Assembly: GCA_030015575.1 (NCBI GenBank) | Contig: JASDDO010000024.1 | Location: forward strand, 45,656,114 to 45,720,113 | Direction of reading: 5' to 3' | DNA from: Agapanthus africanus | Taxonomy: Eukaryota > Streptophyta > Magnoliopsida > Asparagales > Amaryllidaceae | Length of the DNA stretch: 64,000 bases | Part shown: in pieces, positions 1 to 11,222 of the stretch | How the letters are laid out: every line of letters begins with the position of its first letter | Numbering within the stretch: the stretch's first letter is position 1 | Position numbers and translations under genes: made by a program | The notes under the pieces: model-generated | Told to the model about the DNA's origin: nothing | The model's input: the letters and a program-made list of their open reading frames with translations, nothing else | Databases searched by the model: none

Positions 1-2489
1 CTGTTTTTGACAACTATCCTATACTTCATCAAAATTAAGTACTGAGGTGAGATTTTTTTGGGCATTATCATTGTGAGAATTATTAGGCTATTCGAATGTA
101 TAATTATGTAGCTTCTGTTACATATTTTGCATCAACCTGTGTTGGGTGGCTTCATTAGATGCTCAACACTCTTATCTACACCCTTTTGACACAAACAAAG
201 GCTATTAGTTAACTCCTCATCCCAAAGATTTTTCTAAAGTCCATTAATTCGAACTTGCAACAGAACTAAACGTCATGAACTGGAACTATACCTTTGTATC
301 TGTACACATCATGATACTAGTAGGAGGAAAATATAATTTATAAAGATTTCAGTATAATAGACTACTGTATAAAAGGGTTCAATATAAAATTTAAATTTTG
401 AAGATGAAAATCGATATGGAAAATGAAGAGGGTATTTTTGTGCAAGTCAAATCTTGATTAACATGAATTAGTAGTTCAATACGCATGCATGTCATGTTGG
501 ACCGCATTTTTATGTTCTAGTCTAGAGTATAGAATTTCTCATCTAGTTGAATGCTTGACACGCCATATAGAGCTACAAAATAGAGAGAGAAATAGAATAA
601 TCCTGAAATAATACCCACGTTAATGATGCCCATGTCTAATGTCTTGCATTCTATATATCAGTTATATTGTTATAGCTATAAAACGAAGGAGATAATCCTT
701 TCGACAACATGCATGTATTCGTTTAGCAAGACTAGGAAAAATAACACCAACCATGCAGACATGTAATTCAAGACTCCAAGAATCCTTAACCCGGTATTCG
801 AAAATTCTACAGGAGTATGGATAGATTAAACAGTTGATTAACATGCATAATACTAAACTATAGTCCCTCCAAAAGCACATAAGATAAACCTTAATCAAGG
901 TTTCACCATCACTATTATACTCCTGAAGCTCTTATCCAATCTTACAAATATTCTTGCTTAGGAAACCAAGAACATACAACTTCTCTTATCCCTTTATATG
1001 TGTACAATGCATCGGAGGAAAATAGCTTTATCTAAAATTTTCATTCACTTAGTGTTGAATTACCTAATCAACCCCTAGGCAAAATGGCGCCATCAAACAA
1101 TATTCAGACTCTGAATTGAGGTTAACAATAGCCTATACCCTTATAGTGTTTTAATGTATAGGCATCTTTTATTAAAATATGTTTTAATGGTAGTACTAAA
1201 AGTTAAACTTTAAAGTTGAAGATCGATGGAAAAAAAGAAAAGGGGACTTACGATGCAAGGGGACATCGGTTTATTGAAGTCATAACAGAGGCACAGAGGG
1301 GAAGAGACAGAGGAAAGAAGGAACTTACGTGCGATTGGAACATAAGAAAATGATGGAAGTTTTCATTGAGGCATATAATCGAACACGACGCGGACGAAAC
1401 CGAAACGTTGACGTAACGGAGACCTGGAGGCGGCGAAACGATCGTGGCGTTCACGCGGTCTCGGACCCGACCTTGGAGTCTCAGTTCAGAGGTCGGCCAC
1501 GTCGTACGGACTTGCTGAATGTCGAGAGTTTGGTTCTCGTGATAGGCTAGACAGCGGTTCTGCTGCAGTTGTTGACGTTGCGGCCGACGGTGGAAACGAG
1601 GGTGCTGTTGATGATCGAGTGAATCTAGGGATGCTCGGCTAAGAAGGGTCGCCGACCAAGGACATCAAGAGAAGGAGCTCGGCTAGGTGGGGTGCTGTCG
1701 ATGACGATGGTGGTTATGGCGACCAGTTGCTACGTGGAGAGAGAGAGTTGTCGGAGTGGCTAAGGTGGTGGGTGAAGCAAGACAAATAAGAGGAAAGAGA
1801 AACAGCGGCAGAAAATGTGTGTATGTGTATAAGTATAAGCATCTATGTATATGTAGAGAGAGAGAGAGAGTGAGTGAGTGAGTGTGAGTGAATGCTCTTA
1901 AAATAGAGTGAGGGAGGGGGGGAGAGATTATGAGGTCAGTTATGTTTTTTGTAAGGAATTGAAGTGGGGGTGTTAATGGGGTTTTAATTTGGGAAGAAGA
2001 AGGGTCGGTTTTAATGGAGGAAGAACAAGGGGTGTTTTGATATGTGGCGGGGTTTGGAAGTTAAAGAGATAGAGACATGGTGTATGGGATTTGGTTGCAA
2101 TTACACAGTGAAACAAAAGGGCTTTTTTTCCGACTTGGGTCTGGGTTCTGTTTGTGGGGAATGGATGGATAAATTAAATGGGTATGGGCTTTGGGTTATT
2201 TGGTTTGGTTATTTAATAAAAGAAAATGGTTTTATTAAGAATGTTCATCTGGTACCAAATATAAAGAGGAGAAGAAATAGCTAAGTGATTAAATACTCTA
2301 AACGGATTTTTTTTTAGGCTCAAGGAAAATAATAGGAAAAATAAATGGAGGGATAAAAATAGTAATATAAAAATAGCATATAGTAGAAAACAAAATTTAT
2401 GGAGAATATCAATAACAAATAAATACAGTATTTTATATATATATAAAAAAAAGGCAATACGAAGATATAGAAATTTTAGGGTCGTTACA
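1..2489 (-). mobile_element. Degraded gypsy-type LTR, minus orientation, left end outside window
   Basis: Read on the minus strand, this begins at 2,489 with TGTAACGACCC, the same opening as the LTR that starts at 63,130. An AT-rich stretch follows, then a G/A-rich block on the + strand (about 1,240-2,050), the usual layout of the other gypsy LTRs in this window. No open frame longer than about 100 codons resembles a protein. Positions 1-1,200 are AT-rich and featureless to me. The other LTR end was not found, so it lies outside the window or is lost. Assignment rests on the terminus and composition, not on an alignment. Confidence 0.45.
1855..1890. repeat. (GA)n / (TGAG)n microsatellite
   Basis: About eight GA units run directly into about five TGAG/TGTGAG units, inside the G/A-rich part of the LTR-like region. 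Confidence 0.85.
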
Positions 2490-2682
2490 GCGCCTTTTAA
2501 GTGAACCGGCACTACAGGGACTTGAGAACTCCGTAGTTAAGCGTGCTCGAGCCAGGGAAGTTCTGGGATGGGTGACCTCCTGGGAAGTGGCCCCTGGTCG
2601 GGTCCGGTTTGCCTCGAAAGACAAAACCGTGCGGCTTCGGCCAGAGCGGACAATACTCTCTGTATTGGAGGTGGGGTGTGAC
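2490..2682 (+). mobile_element. Cassandra-type TRIM LTR fragment containing a 5S rRNA-like segment
   Basis: The fragment contains a strong 5S rRNA match followed by a tail with ACAAAACCGTGCGG and AGAGCGGACAATA, and ends in GGGGTGTGACA. Cassandra is a family of terminal-repeat retrotransposons in miniature whose LTRs carry 5S-derived sequence, and this order (5S part, then a GCGGACAAT tail, then a CA terminus) fits it. No tRNA-Met primer binding site follows, so this is a 3' or solo LTR. Its 5' part is missing, apparently cut by the gypsy-type LTR that begins at 2,489. Confidence 0.7.
2505..2590 (+). other. 5S rRNA-like sequence with internal Pol III promoter boxes
   Basis: The A-box region (AGTTAAGCGTGCT, 2,535-2,547) and the C-box region (GGATGGGTGACCTCCTGGGA, 2,566-2,585) match the conserved plant 5S internal promoter closely. 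The 5' end of a 5S gene (the conserved GGGTGCGATC start) is absent, and the 3' end diverges after the GGGAAGT. It is therefore a 5S-derived retroelement segment and not a functional rRNA gene. Confidence 0.75.
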
Positions 2683-3920
2683 AAAAACCCTAGTAGTGCA
2701 CAACACTTATAAAACAAAAAAGGGAATAAATCAAAATCAGTTCCCATTTTTTAGGCACCTCATGTGATCCCACGTGACCCCCAATAATGCTTAGCACTTA
2801 TAAAAGAAAGGGGGAATAAACCTAAAGAAGCAGTGCTCAGTTCTCAGGCGCCTCATGTGCTACACATGATCGCTCCAAAAAGCAATGTTTAACACTGCTT
2901 TAGAGCCTCACGTGGGAGCACGTGAGCGCCGAGCAGATATTAGTGTTTAACACTATGAGAGGCCAACCTTAATCTAAACTAGCCAAGTCACCTTTTGATC
3001 ACCAATCAACCGAGCCTTCCTATGCTCAGGTTTTCCCAAATCGATCTCAGTTCTAAAAATGACTAATGATCTCCTAACATATGGTATCTAAAATGATGTT
3101 CATCCCACCATGATCTCTCCCTTCAATCTGTAGTTCAGTTCAAGGGTACATATCTCTATACCTCTGATACATGTCGTTGTAATTCTTCAACGTTTTCAGA
3201 GAGGTGGAAGGTCCCGACAACCAACAGCTCTTTGGTGCACTCCCAAATCCATGAGCACATCCATGTGGACCGCAATGTTCTTAGACTAGCTGTGGACCGC
3301 AACGTTCTTAAACTAAACCCTCACCCCAAAAATGGCGATCTACGGACCGTAACGTCCCTAAACTAAAACAATCGAGCCCAAATGCTCTTTGGTCGGATCT
3401 GAATGATCCTAAAGCCCCGTTAAGTAGATCTTAGTCTAAAATTGGACTAACGTATTCTTAACAAATATTTAAGTTGATCTTAATCCCGAACGAGATTAAT
3501 GATTCTTAAATCAAACCAAACCCAAATCTAAGAATATACGGATTTGGACTAATCCACGCCTTACAAGCGACAACATAAATTAGTCTCCGTATATAATCTA
3601 CAGGCAACCAAAAATAAAACAAACACACACGAGACGAAGTGACCTACTGGAGTAGGAGAAAGTAGTTATCGCTATACGGTAACGTAATTAACTGCAGGGG
3701 CTTACGCCTGCAGGGAAGAACGTCCTCACAATAAAAAAAAACCTCGCAAATGAGGGGGAATCTGACGAAATCTGCTACAATGGCCGCATCTGTCCAAACC
3801 TCCGATACACGGTGTCATAAATCAACTTGGCATTTTCGGAGAGGTGGACGGATAAGACCAAATAGTATCTGCCCCTAAATTCAGGCAAGACGTTTATCTT
3901 CCCAGTTTTCGGCGGTAAAC
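2683..3920. repeat. Unassigned repetitive DNA with short internal duplications
   Basis: No gene is visible. An imperfect unit containing a CTTATAAAA...GGGAATAAA string occurs at about 2,707 and 2,794. A TGGACCGCAA/TGTTCTTA motif recurs at about 3,268, 3,293 and, diverged, 3,345. A segment containing TTTTCGGAGAGGTGGA recurs at about 3,195 and 3,833. These suggest old element remnants, perhaps internal sequence of the copia family whose LTR follows, but no protein domain supports that. Confidence 0.4.
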
Positions 3921-5992
3921 AATTGGCTATAGTGCCCTCAAGACAATTATTGTAATCGCGGGCAGGTGATTATGATGATTGAAGGAGGACCTATACGGGT
4001 AGAACAGTCTTACTCAAAATGATAGTATACTATCTGGTTTGCCTTTATCATCATATACATATATTATGTGGTATTACAAATCACTATTACATGTTGATAG
4101 AGCCCATAGGATTCTTGCTTGACTACCAGCATTATGATGGCGATCATATACGTGTGGGTGGTCTATAAGCATATCCTTAAATATCCCTAGTTGCGGGAGT
4201 ATCAAAACCGGGCATCGATACTCCGGAGTAGACTAGTGTATACCGAGACCCTGATGAGGGGCGGTGGCCGATCTCACAAGCCATTGGTGTCAGTTAGTCA
4301 CCTAAGACAGTATATATGTGCTCATTAGGTTATGAGTACACTGGACGGACTTACCGGGAACATGCTAGTTGGTATTATACCTATTGTCAGATAGCAGTTC
4401 CCAGGTGACATGTGTACAGGTTAGTCTGTCGACCTGAGATCATCATTTGTTTCATGTGAGTTCCCACTATACTTTGATTACTATCCTACCATGGCTCAAA
4501 GGAGTCGTGCAAACAGGTTTTAGTTAGGTACAGTCCCGAGCCATATGGAGGCAGTGAGCGGATCGTAGGGGATTGGTCTCTCCCGGTAATGGGGGTTAAT
4601 ATAGCGCAGTGCACGGGTGGCCATCACCAGAAATCCTTGGCCAAGGTACTTTTCTTCTTTCTTGACCCTGCTCACAAGGAAAGGAGAGAATCTGTAGCGG
4701 TTCGCTCGATAAATTCCTACCTTTATATCCATCTCTGAGATGTAGACAAGAATTACTGATTTGGATCAGTAGTTTCTCAGTTGGTGATAAGCTTCATACC
4801 GACATGAAATATCACGTTATTAGGTGTCAGACTTTATCCACCCATAGACCCGATATGCGATACTCTTAGACGAACAGACCGGACTGTACGGAGATTGTCA
4901 CGGACAGGCTTAATAGGGGTTCGAATGAGTTTGCTCGTCGGCCTTCCTTTCGCTCAATACCTGGGTAGCCGTTACATACAGCTATTGCCGCTGACGTGCT
5001 TGTGGTTAAACCCATTGCCAGTGTATTGATGAGTCTTTAGAGTCCCACACAGATGGTTTCCCTATTTCGAGCGAAACGATATAGAGACTGTATGGTTTTA
5101 CGGCAGGGTTCGATCATATACGTGTACTTGCTACACGGATCATGATTCGGACGGATAATACTAGTGAGCTTTGGTTTAAACCGGATCCTAGTATTAGATT
5201 ATTGGATTATTTTCGTCTCTTTGTATTCGTATTTTTCGGAATACGGATATGGGTATGTATATACAGTGAGAGGTATTCTTGTAATTTGTGCAAGGATGCT
5301 TCTAGAAGATGACACCTCATTTGTGTTTTAACAATTTTTGATTAAATGGTTAATGAGGCGGAGGTATGAGGTGTTCTTTGAATTTATTATAGCATGGCTA
5401 CTTGGTGACTCATGGGGTGACTCATGGAGTGACTCATGGTTTACTATTGAAGCATGCTTGATTCATGGTTTGTGAATTATTGGCATGCTTCATGGTATTC
5501 ACAAGACTTAGCCATTCTTCTGGATACAATGCTCAAACACTACACTCTGATCTCCTCAAGCTTCCTTCTTCTTCCTCAACCCTAAATGTCTCATGTGTTG
5601 AGAAACCTAGGGTATTTTGAGACAAATCAATTCATCACCACTCTCTACATCCTCTAGGCTATCTAGTTTAGTGAACTGGGTACCCTGGTTACCTTGGTAT
5701 TTGGGTTGGAGCTCGAACTATATATTCTCGGATGGATCATCTTCGATGGAGGGAGACCGGCAATCAAGCTCGATCCAGGACACCTCTAGGAGCTAAGGAT
5801 GATGATAGAAGACCGAAGAACATAGATCATTCGGTATAACCCTTCTATCTCAGTAGCTAGTGCTTCTTGTAGTTAGCTAGTATAGGTTTATGGTTCGATT
5901 CTAGCGGGTTTCGTTAGCGCCAAGTTTTTAAACGCCAGTTTTTATTCCGCACCGGCCACGACAGATGGCCAGGGCGCTATCGTAACCCAACA
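3921..5992 (+). mobile_element. Diverged solo LTR of the copia family
   Basis: The sequence parallels the copia LTRs at 51,649-53,549 and 59,585-61,508 along its whole length. Shared blocks include AGTGCCCTCAAGAC near the start, TTGCTTGACTACCAGC at about 4,116, CCGGACTGTACGGAGATTGTCAC at about 4,879, and a TTTTTATTCCGC block near the end. It is clearly more diverged than the other copies. No primer binding site follows and no pol precedes it, so it is probably a solo LTR. The 5 bp flanks do not match cleanly, so both edges are uncertain by several bases. Confidence 0.65.
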
Positions 5993-6640
5993 TTACGTGC
6001 TTAAACAGTGAAAAGTATGAGTTCTAAAAAAGGTAAAGGCAGAGATTCTTGCTCTGGACTGCAGTCCAGAGCCATGCATCGCCCCAGTTTTTATTATCAT
6101 AACTTATTAAAATACAAAGATGAACCCTGGAGTGCTGTAGGTTTATCTGTTGGCTTCGATACGAGCCATAGAACGCTAAGATCCGATATATAAATGATTT
6201 ATTATGATTTTAATCGTTCAGCTTGTCCGGGAAAATTTAACTTTTGCAAAGTTTATCGAGGGTAACGTTTCATGGGTGAAACGGCGTTGTTTTGCCGTCC
6301 AATTTCAACAAGGTATTCATTAAAAGTAACAGGGTATAGTGGTCATGGGTTCCACCATACTCGCTTAAGTTATCGCATAGGGTTCTATATCGAACACTTA
6401 GATTATGCAATCGGTTATCGATCGAAATATCAATTTCTTTTACCCGATCGATACGAAATTAATTCATGAGTTACTATGTGATATTACTATGGCGTAATCG
6501 ACCCAAGTCGGGTCTCAAACACTAAAATTTACGATGATAGTACTTGTTCGATATTAACTTTGCAAACAATGTATACGTAAAAATATCAATACCTATACAT
6601 ATATCATCATATATTATATCTAGCGATTACTATAGCATGA
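5993..6640. other. Gene-free AT-rich stretch with a perfect palindrome
   Basis: No coding or element signature is recognised. A 22 bp perfect palindrome centred on CTGCAG lies at 6,051-6,072. Short open frames (about 60 codons) resemble nothing known. Confidence 0.5.
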
Positions 6641-8221
6641 TGAACAAGTGAAGGGGTTCACTTGCTTTCGGTCGCTGATATAGAAGCGACACAATATGCA
6701 GGAGTCGTCTTGACACACGAGACGGCACGATACTGGACACGGTGCATGGTGCGTGCGCGATACATGGTGACTCGGTACTAGACGTGGTGGCGACGCGGGC
6801 GTGATACGGTATTAGGCACGATCTCGGCTCGGTGTGTGGTGCGGGTGTGGCACGACGCAACATGGGAGTAGGCACGTGGGGGGTGCGGTGCTGGGCATAG
6901 AGTGGGCACTGGAACAGGCACGGCAGTGGGCATGTCATAGTTCGAGGCTGGCACAGAGTGGGTACTGGACCAGGCATAGCAGTGACGGCATAGGCACTAG
7001 CACTGGACAAGTCTCGTCTTGTCTAGGGTTTGGAGCTTATGCTCGGGGATGGTGATGGCGACAACATGGCAGCAACGACGACGACAGCAAGAGGTGCTCG
7101 ACGAAATGACGGGTCTTCACTTGGCTTAGGCAGTGGCTAGTCACAGCGCAGTGCATGGTGGGGGCATCAAGTGAGCAAGGTAGAGCAGCAGAGCACTGCT
7201 GGAGCATGGGGCAACGACGAAGTGGCTTGGCGCAGAGGCAGCGAAGCAGTGAGGTGTTGTGGTTGTCGGTCGAGACGATGATGTTGAGTTGAGGCTCGGT
7301 GATTGGAGAAAGGAAGTGGGTCGGTGGAGTTGAGGAGGTGCAGTGAGCTGAGAAAGGGAGGCTGGTGGTAGTATGCTCGGGGTTACTGGGGATGGTCGTG
7401 GCAGGGAGCTCGGGTAGCCGGAGGTGAACTCTGCCGCTGGGTTGAAGGAAGAGGAGGTTGTTGTCGTAGGGGAAGCTGGCGGTGGCGGTGGTCTCATGGG
7501 GGTGCTGGTGACGATGAGCGGTGGTCCCAGAGGATGTCACCGGTGGTGTGAGGTGGTCGTCGGCAGTGGGTTTGAGAGTGGGTAAGTTAGAGAGAGATAG
7601 AAGGTGAGGGAGTGAGAGAGAGAGAGAGAGAAAGTGAGTGATAAATAGAGGGGGGCTTGGTGGTGACGAGGTCGAGGAACTCACCGGCGGTAGAAGGAGG
7701 GGTCGGCGATGGAAGTGGCCGGCGTAGTGCTCAGGGTGAGCGATGGGTGCTGCGGTGATGATGATGAAGATGGAGGCGATGCTAGCGAAGTTCTCGGTCG
7801 ATGGAGGGTGGTCTATGGTGATGCTGGGTGATTGTCAGCATGGTGGGAGGTGGTCGCCGGTGAGGGAGAGTAGCTTGGGATTTGAGTTGGAGGAGATCGA
7901 GTAAGTTAGAGAGAGAGTAAGACTAAGAAAGGGTGAGAGAGACGTTGAGGTAAGGAGGATTTGGAGGAGGGGATCTCGGGGAGTTGGGATTGAGGGCGAG
8001 GTCACGGCCGTTGGCGAAGAGCGGGCCTCGAGGGCGACGTGGCGAGGAAGGAGTAAAAGGGAGTTGTTGGGTTTTAAAAAGAAATAGGGAAGGGAGAAGA
8101 AACGAGGAGGAAAAGAAGAGAGGGGAGGAGAGGTCGGGTCAGGTGAGGGTAATGGGCTGGGTTTTAGCTTAGGTTTAGGTTTTGGGTATGGGTTGGGTTT
8201 TTAATTATGAGAGAAAGGATT
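6641..8221. repeat. GC-rich LTR-like region flanking the left nest
   Basis: The + strand is strongly G-rich, giving long minus-strand open frames made of Pro, Ser, Thr and His. The same pattern appears in the gypsy LTRs at 17.6-18.8 kb and 25.0-26.0 kb. The stretch GAGAGAGAGAGAGAAAG at about 7,615-7,633 adds a microsatellite. Its last 560 bp recur at 32,827. I interpret it as part of an older gypsy-type LTR, but no terminus was found. Confidence 0.45.
7662..8221 (+). repeat. 560 bp direct repeat, left copy
   Basis: This matches 32,827-33,384 along its full length with roughly 3-4% differences counted by eye. The match ends exactly where the solo LTR begins on this side and starts exactly where that LTR ends on the other side. 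Such a length is far beyond the 5 bp duplication made by an LTR element integrase. Confidence 0.85.
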
Positions 8222-11200
8222 CACGATCCGAAGTACGGAACATGACCGGCACTCAAACTACGAAACGTCTCGAGACGTACCTAATCTAAGTAAGCCAAAA
8301 CCCAAAAATCCAAACCAAGTAAAGCAGTAGAGTGAAGGAAAAACCAATTTAAATCAAGTAGTTAAGCAACATTAGCCGAAATATGCATTTTTAAAATCAC
8401 AAGTCTTTCAAAAATTTCGGCAGAGTTTCCTTTGTAAATACTGGCCTCGAACAGGGTACAACATGATAAATATATACATAATGATAAAAGGCATCCCCAA
8501 GCGGGAGCCAGCTCTTCGTCAATTGACGGCCATAACCACGCAAGCAAAATAATATACAACGCCGAAAGGCGAGGATCAAAACTCAAAAGGAAACTCAAAA
8601 CAACATGAAAACCATAATAATACAACGCGCGACTCTAGGTCGAAAGAATAAACATCACTGGTCTGCTAAGTCAATAAAATAATACAAGTCTGGTTGATGG
8701 AGTTTTACTAGATACAACAGAAATAAAAAATATACAATGGTGGTCCTGATGCAAAAGAACCCACCTACCAAAGTAATCACCCGGAAGGGACAGTGTGCCG
8801 GCAAAACCACAACGAAACCTGTGCGGCGAAACCTGCAAGAAACTGTGGCACAACGGGGGTGAGTTGCCAACTCGTGAGTAGGAAACATCTACGAGTGAAA
8901 TCGCATGCATAACGCTATCCTAGGTCATATCAAGTAATATCCTCAAATAAATATCATGGTCCATCTATGTATAAGTGTAATACTACATGCTCGTGTCAGT
9001 ACCTCAGATAGCAATTTATCAGATATATAATGTATGAATGCATTACAAATGAAACGGAATATATCATGAATGAGATAACTGTTTTCTTTATTTTATGAGA
9101 TTTCTGTATGTATATAAATCGTGCATCATCAATGAAATCGACAGATAAAATAATGTCCAGCATCGACACAAAACATAAATCTCAGTATCTCAATACCTCA
9201 GGCTCCGGCTAGCCGGACTGACCTGTATCATCAAATTATAATATCTCAGTGTCTCAAGTCTCAATATCTCAATATCTCGGGCTCCGTCAGTCCGGATCGG
9301 CCCATATCATCACTCATACGATCACGAACGGTATCCTCCGGATATTCGCCGCGCCAGGTAAAATCACCGGTAGGCAGTCTGCCCCTGCCAGGCTCATCGT
9401 CTACACCTCGAGCTTCTTGCCCCGGGGTACCTTACCGGGTCCACCATATACCCGAGACGGTTCATCCAACTCCTCGAATCGGGTCTCGAAAACATCTCAG
9501 AACCGAGAAAACATCATGGTGGACAATACTCATCATATCAAGGAAAACCGCATTTTTCTCTTTAAAATAATTCATCAGTTTTACAAAACTTTCACATGCG
9601 GTTTCCAAATCCAGAAAATATCAAGAATAATCCTAAATCATCAAGTCACCATGTCAATAACAATGAAAACCGGCATAAATCTCCATAATACTGCATAATC
9701 AATGAATACATGAATGCATCTGATATCATGCAATGAATGGAATAGTTAAACTAGCATCTGAAAGCTATAACATATTACAACTATCAACTTAGCAAGCTAT
9801 GTCAAGGAATAGTATTTTCTAAAGTGTACGTGGCATGGCAATTACCGATGATGATGTGTGTGAGCCGGCAAGCAAGTGTATGTGGAGCATACGCATCATC
9901 AGTAATGGTGCTGGTGTCCTGACAACAGTATTTCATGATGATTACAGATAGCATATGCACAAGCATGCAATGCGATGAAACATCATGAAATGTACAGAAA
10001 GTGTTGTAGTAACAGCAACACTGAAAATATACCTACCCTATATACGAGTCATACAGTTTGGTATAAAAACATACTCACGACTCCCCACTTTTGAAAATGA
10101 GTATGACTCGAGCCCAGTCAAAAGGGTAAGGGAATCCGCCTAAGTCCGAGTCGATCTATACATATATACCTAGTAGTCGGTGATCTCGCCTCAACAGTAT
10201 CACGTACGATACAATAAATAATATGACATCCTCGAGTCAAGAGTGAGGATCTATCCTCAAAACTATCTCTCGTACGGTACATCTATCGTACGGCATCCCA
10301 AATATGGGTACGGGTCAAATATAATATTTATCTCATTACTCATCTGATATCCTTATCATCACATATCGTGAACAGGGGGTACTGATCTAAGTCTAGTACA
10401 ATACTAATATCATCAACATAATCATGATCTGGCTACTGATCTACAGCCTCATACAATCCGATGTCATCAATACTTATCATCATATAGGAGTATACATCAC
10501 CCAAGCGATCCATTATAATATCTTAACATATCTTATCTCATATCTCGATATATAACTCATCAACTATCATAAATATATCATCAACATAGTATCGGCGTCC
10601 AACGACCCGCTATAACCTCATGACATATCTCGGTCGTGCATTCAATATCTCATGGCATCATGCCCGATCAGATCGACTCATTCCCAAGTATCATATAACA
10701 TTCTCGTCATCCAAGCATATGAATACAATATAAATATGTCCCCCATACGCACAAGGAAGTCAAAGTATGCGCGTATGTGTATGTGCATGTATGCAAATCT
10801 TTACCCTAGGGTTTCGGGACTAAGAAATCGACTAGAGTCCTTTCATCCATATTCGCTAACACTAAACCTAATCTCCTAAAACTTTCTTGCTAAGGTTCAT
10901 ATCACACCCTAACATATAAAAGTATATATATCATATCCCATTCTTTTCTCACAATTTTGCGGGGGTGCTATACGCCATCCACCCGACTTCTCCCCGTAGA
11001 TATAAATCTACTCACCTTGCCCTTTGCTTGACATTGTCGATGTCGTCATCCTCTTCTTCACCGTCTTGAAATCCTCATGGGGTACCTACATATCATAACA
11101 CATCGCAACTGCGTATTAAAATCAAGTCGGAAACCAAAACGGCACAAGTTCCGCTCATAGGTTAAAACCTATGGCTTCGCGTGCAAAACACGACTAAAAA

Positions 11201-11222
11201 TCCTAGTCGTTGACGTTCAAAC
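8219..11222 (-). mobile_element. Gypsy-type solo LTR, downstream part (split by copia)
   Basis: On the minus strand this is the 3' part of an LTR whose start (TGTAACATTTC) lies at 32,826 and whose last bases are ...GGATCGTGAAT near 8,219, a decayed TGACA-type end. Joining 11,222 to 31,721 gives continuous sequence of about 4.1 kb. Features seen include paired CAGGCTCCGGCTAGCCGGA / GGCTCCGTCAGTCCGGA blocks at about 9,200 and 9,280 and an AT-rich middle. No internal gypsy protein domain is adjacent, so it reads as a solo LTR. Confidence 0.55.

Noticed and set aside
2505-2590. Functional 5S rRNA gene
   Set aside because: The 5' third and the 3' end of a 5S gene are missing or diverged, and the flanks fit a Cassandra LTR.
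2433-2747. Minus-strand open frame across the 5S-like segment
   Set aside because: It is antisense to a recognisable 5S/Cassandra sequence and codes for nothing known.
7037-7684. Minus-strand open frame of 215 codons rich in Ser, Pro, Thr and His
   Set aside because: Composition is a product of G-rich, GA-repeat DNA. The part overlapping the 560 bp repeat is not kept open in the other copy.
7662-8221. Reading the 560 bp flanking repeat as the LTR pair of one element
   Set aside because: It lacks TG...CA termini, has no primer site or purine tract next to it, and the DNA between begins and ends with its own LTR-type termini.
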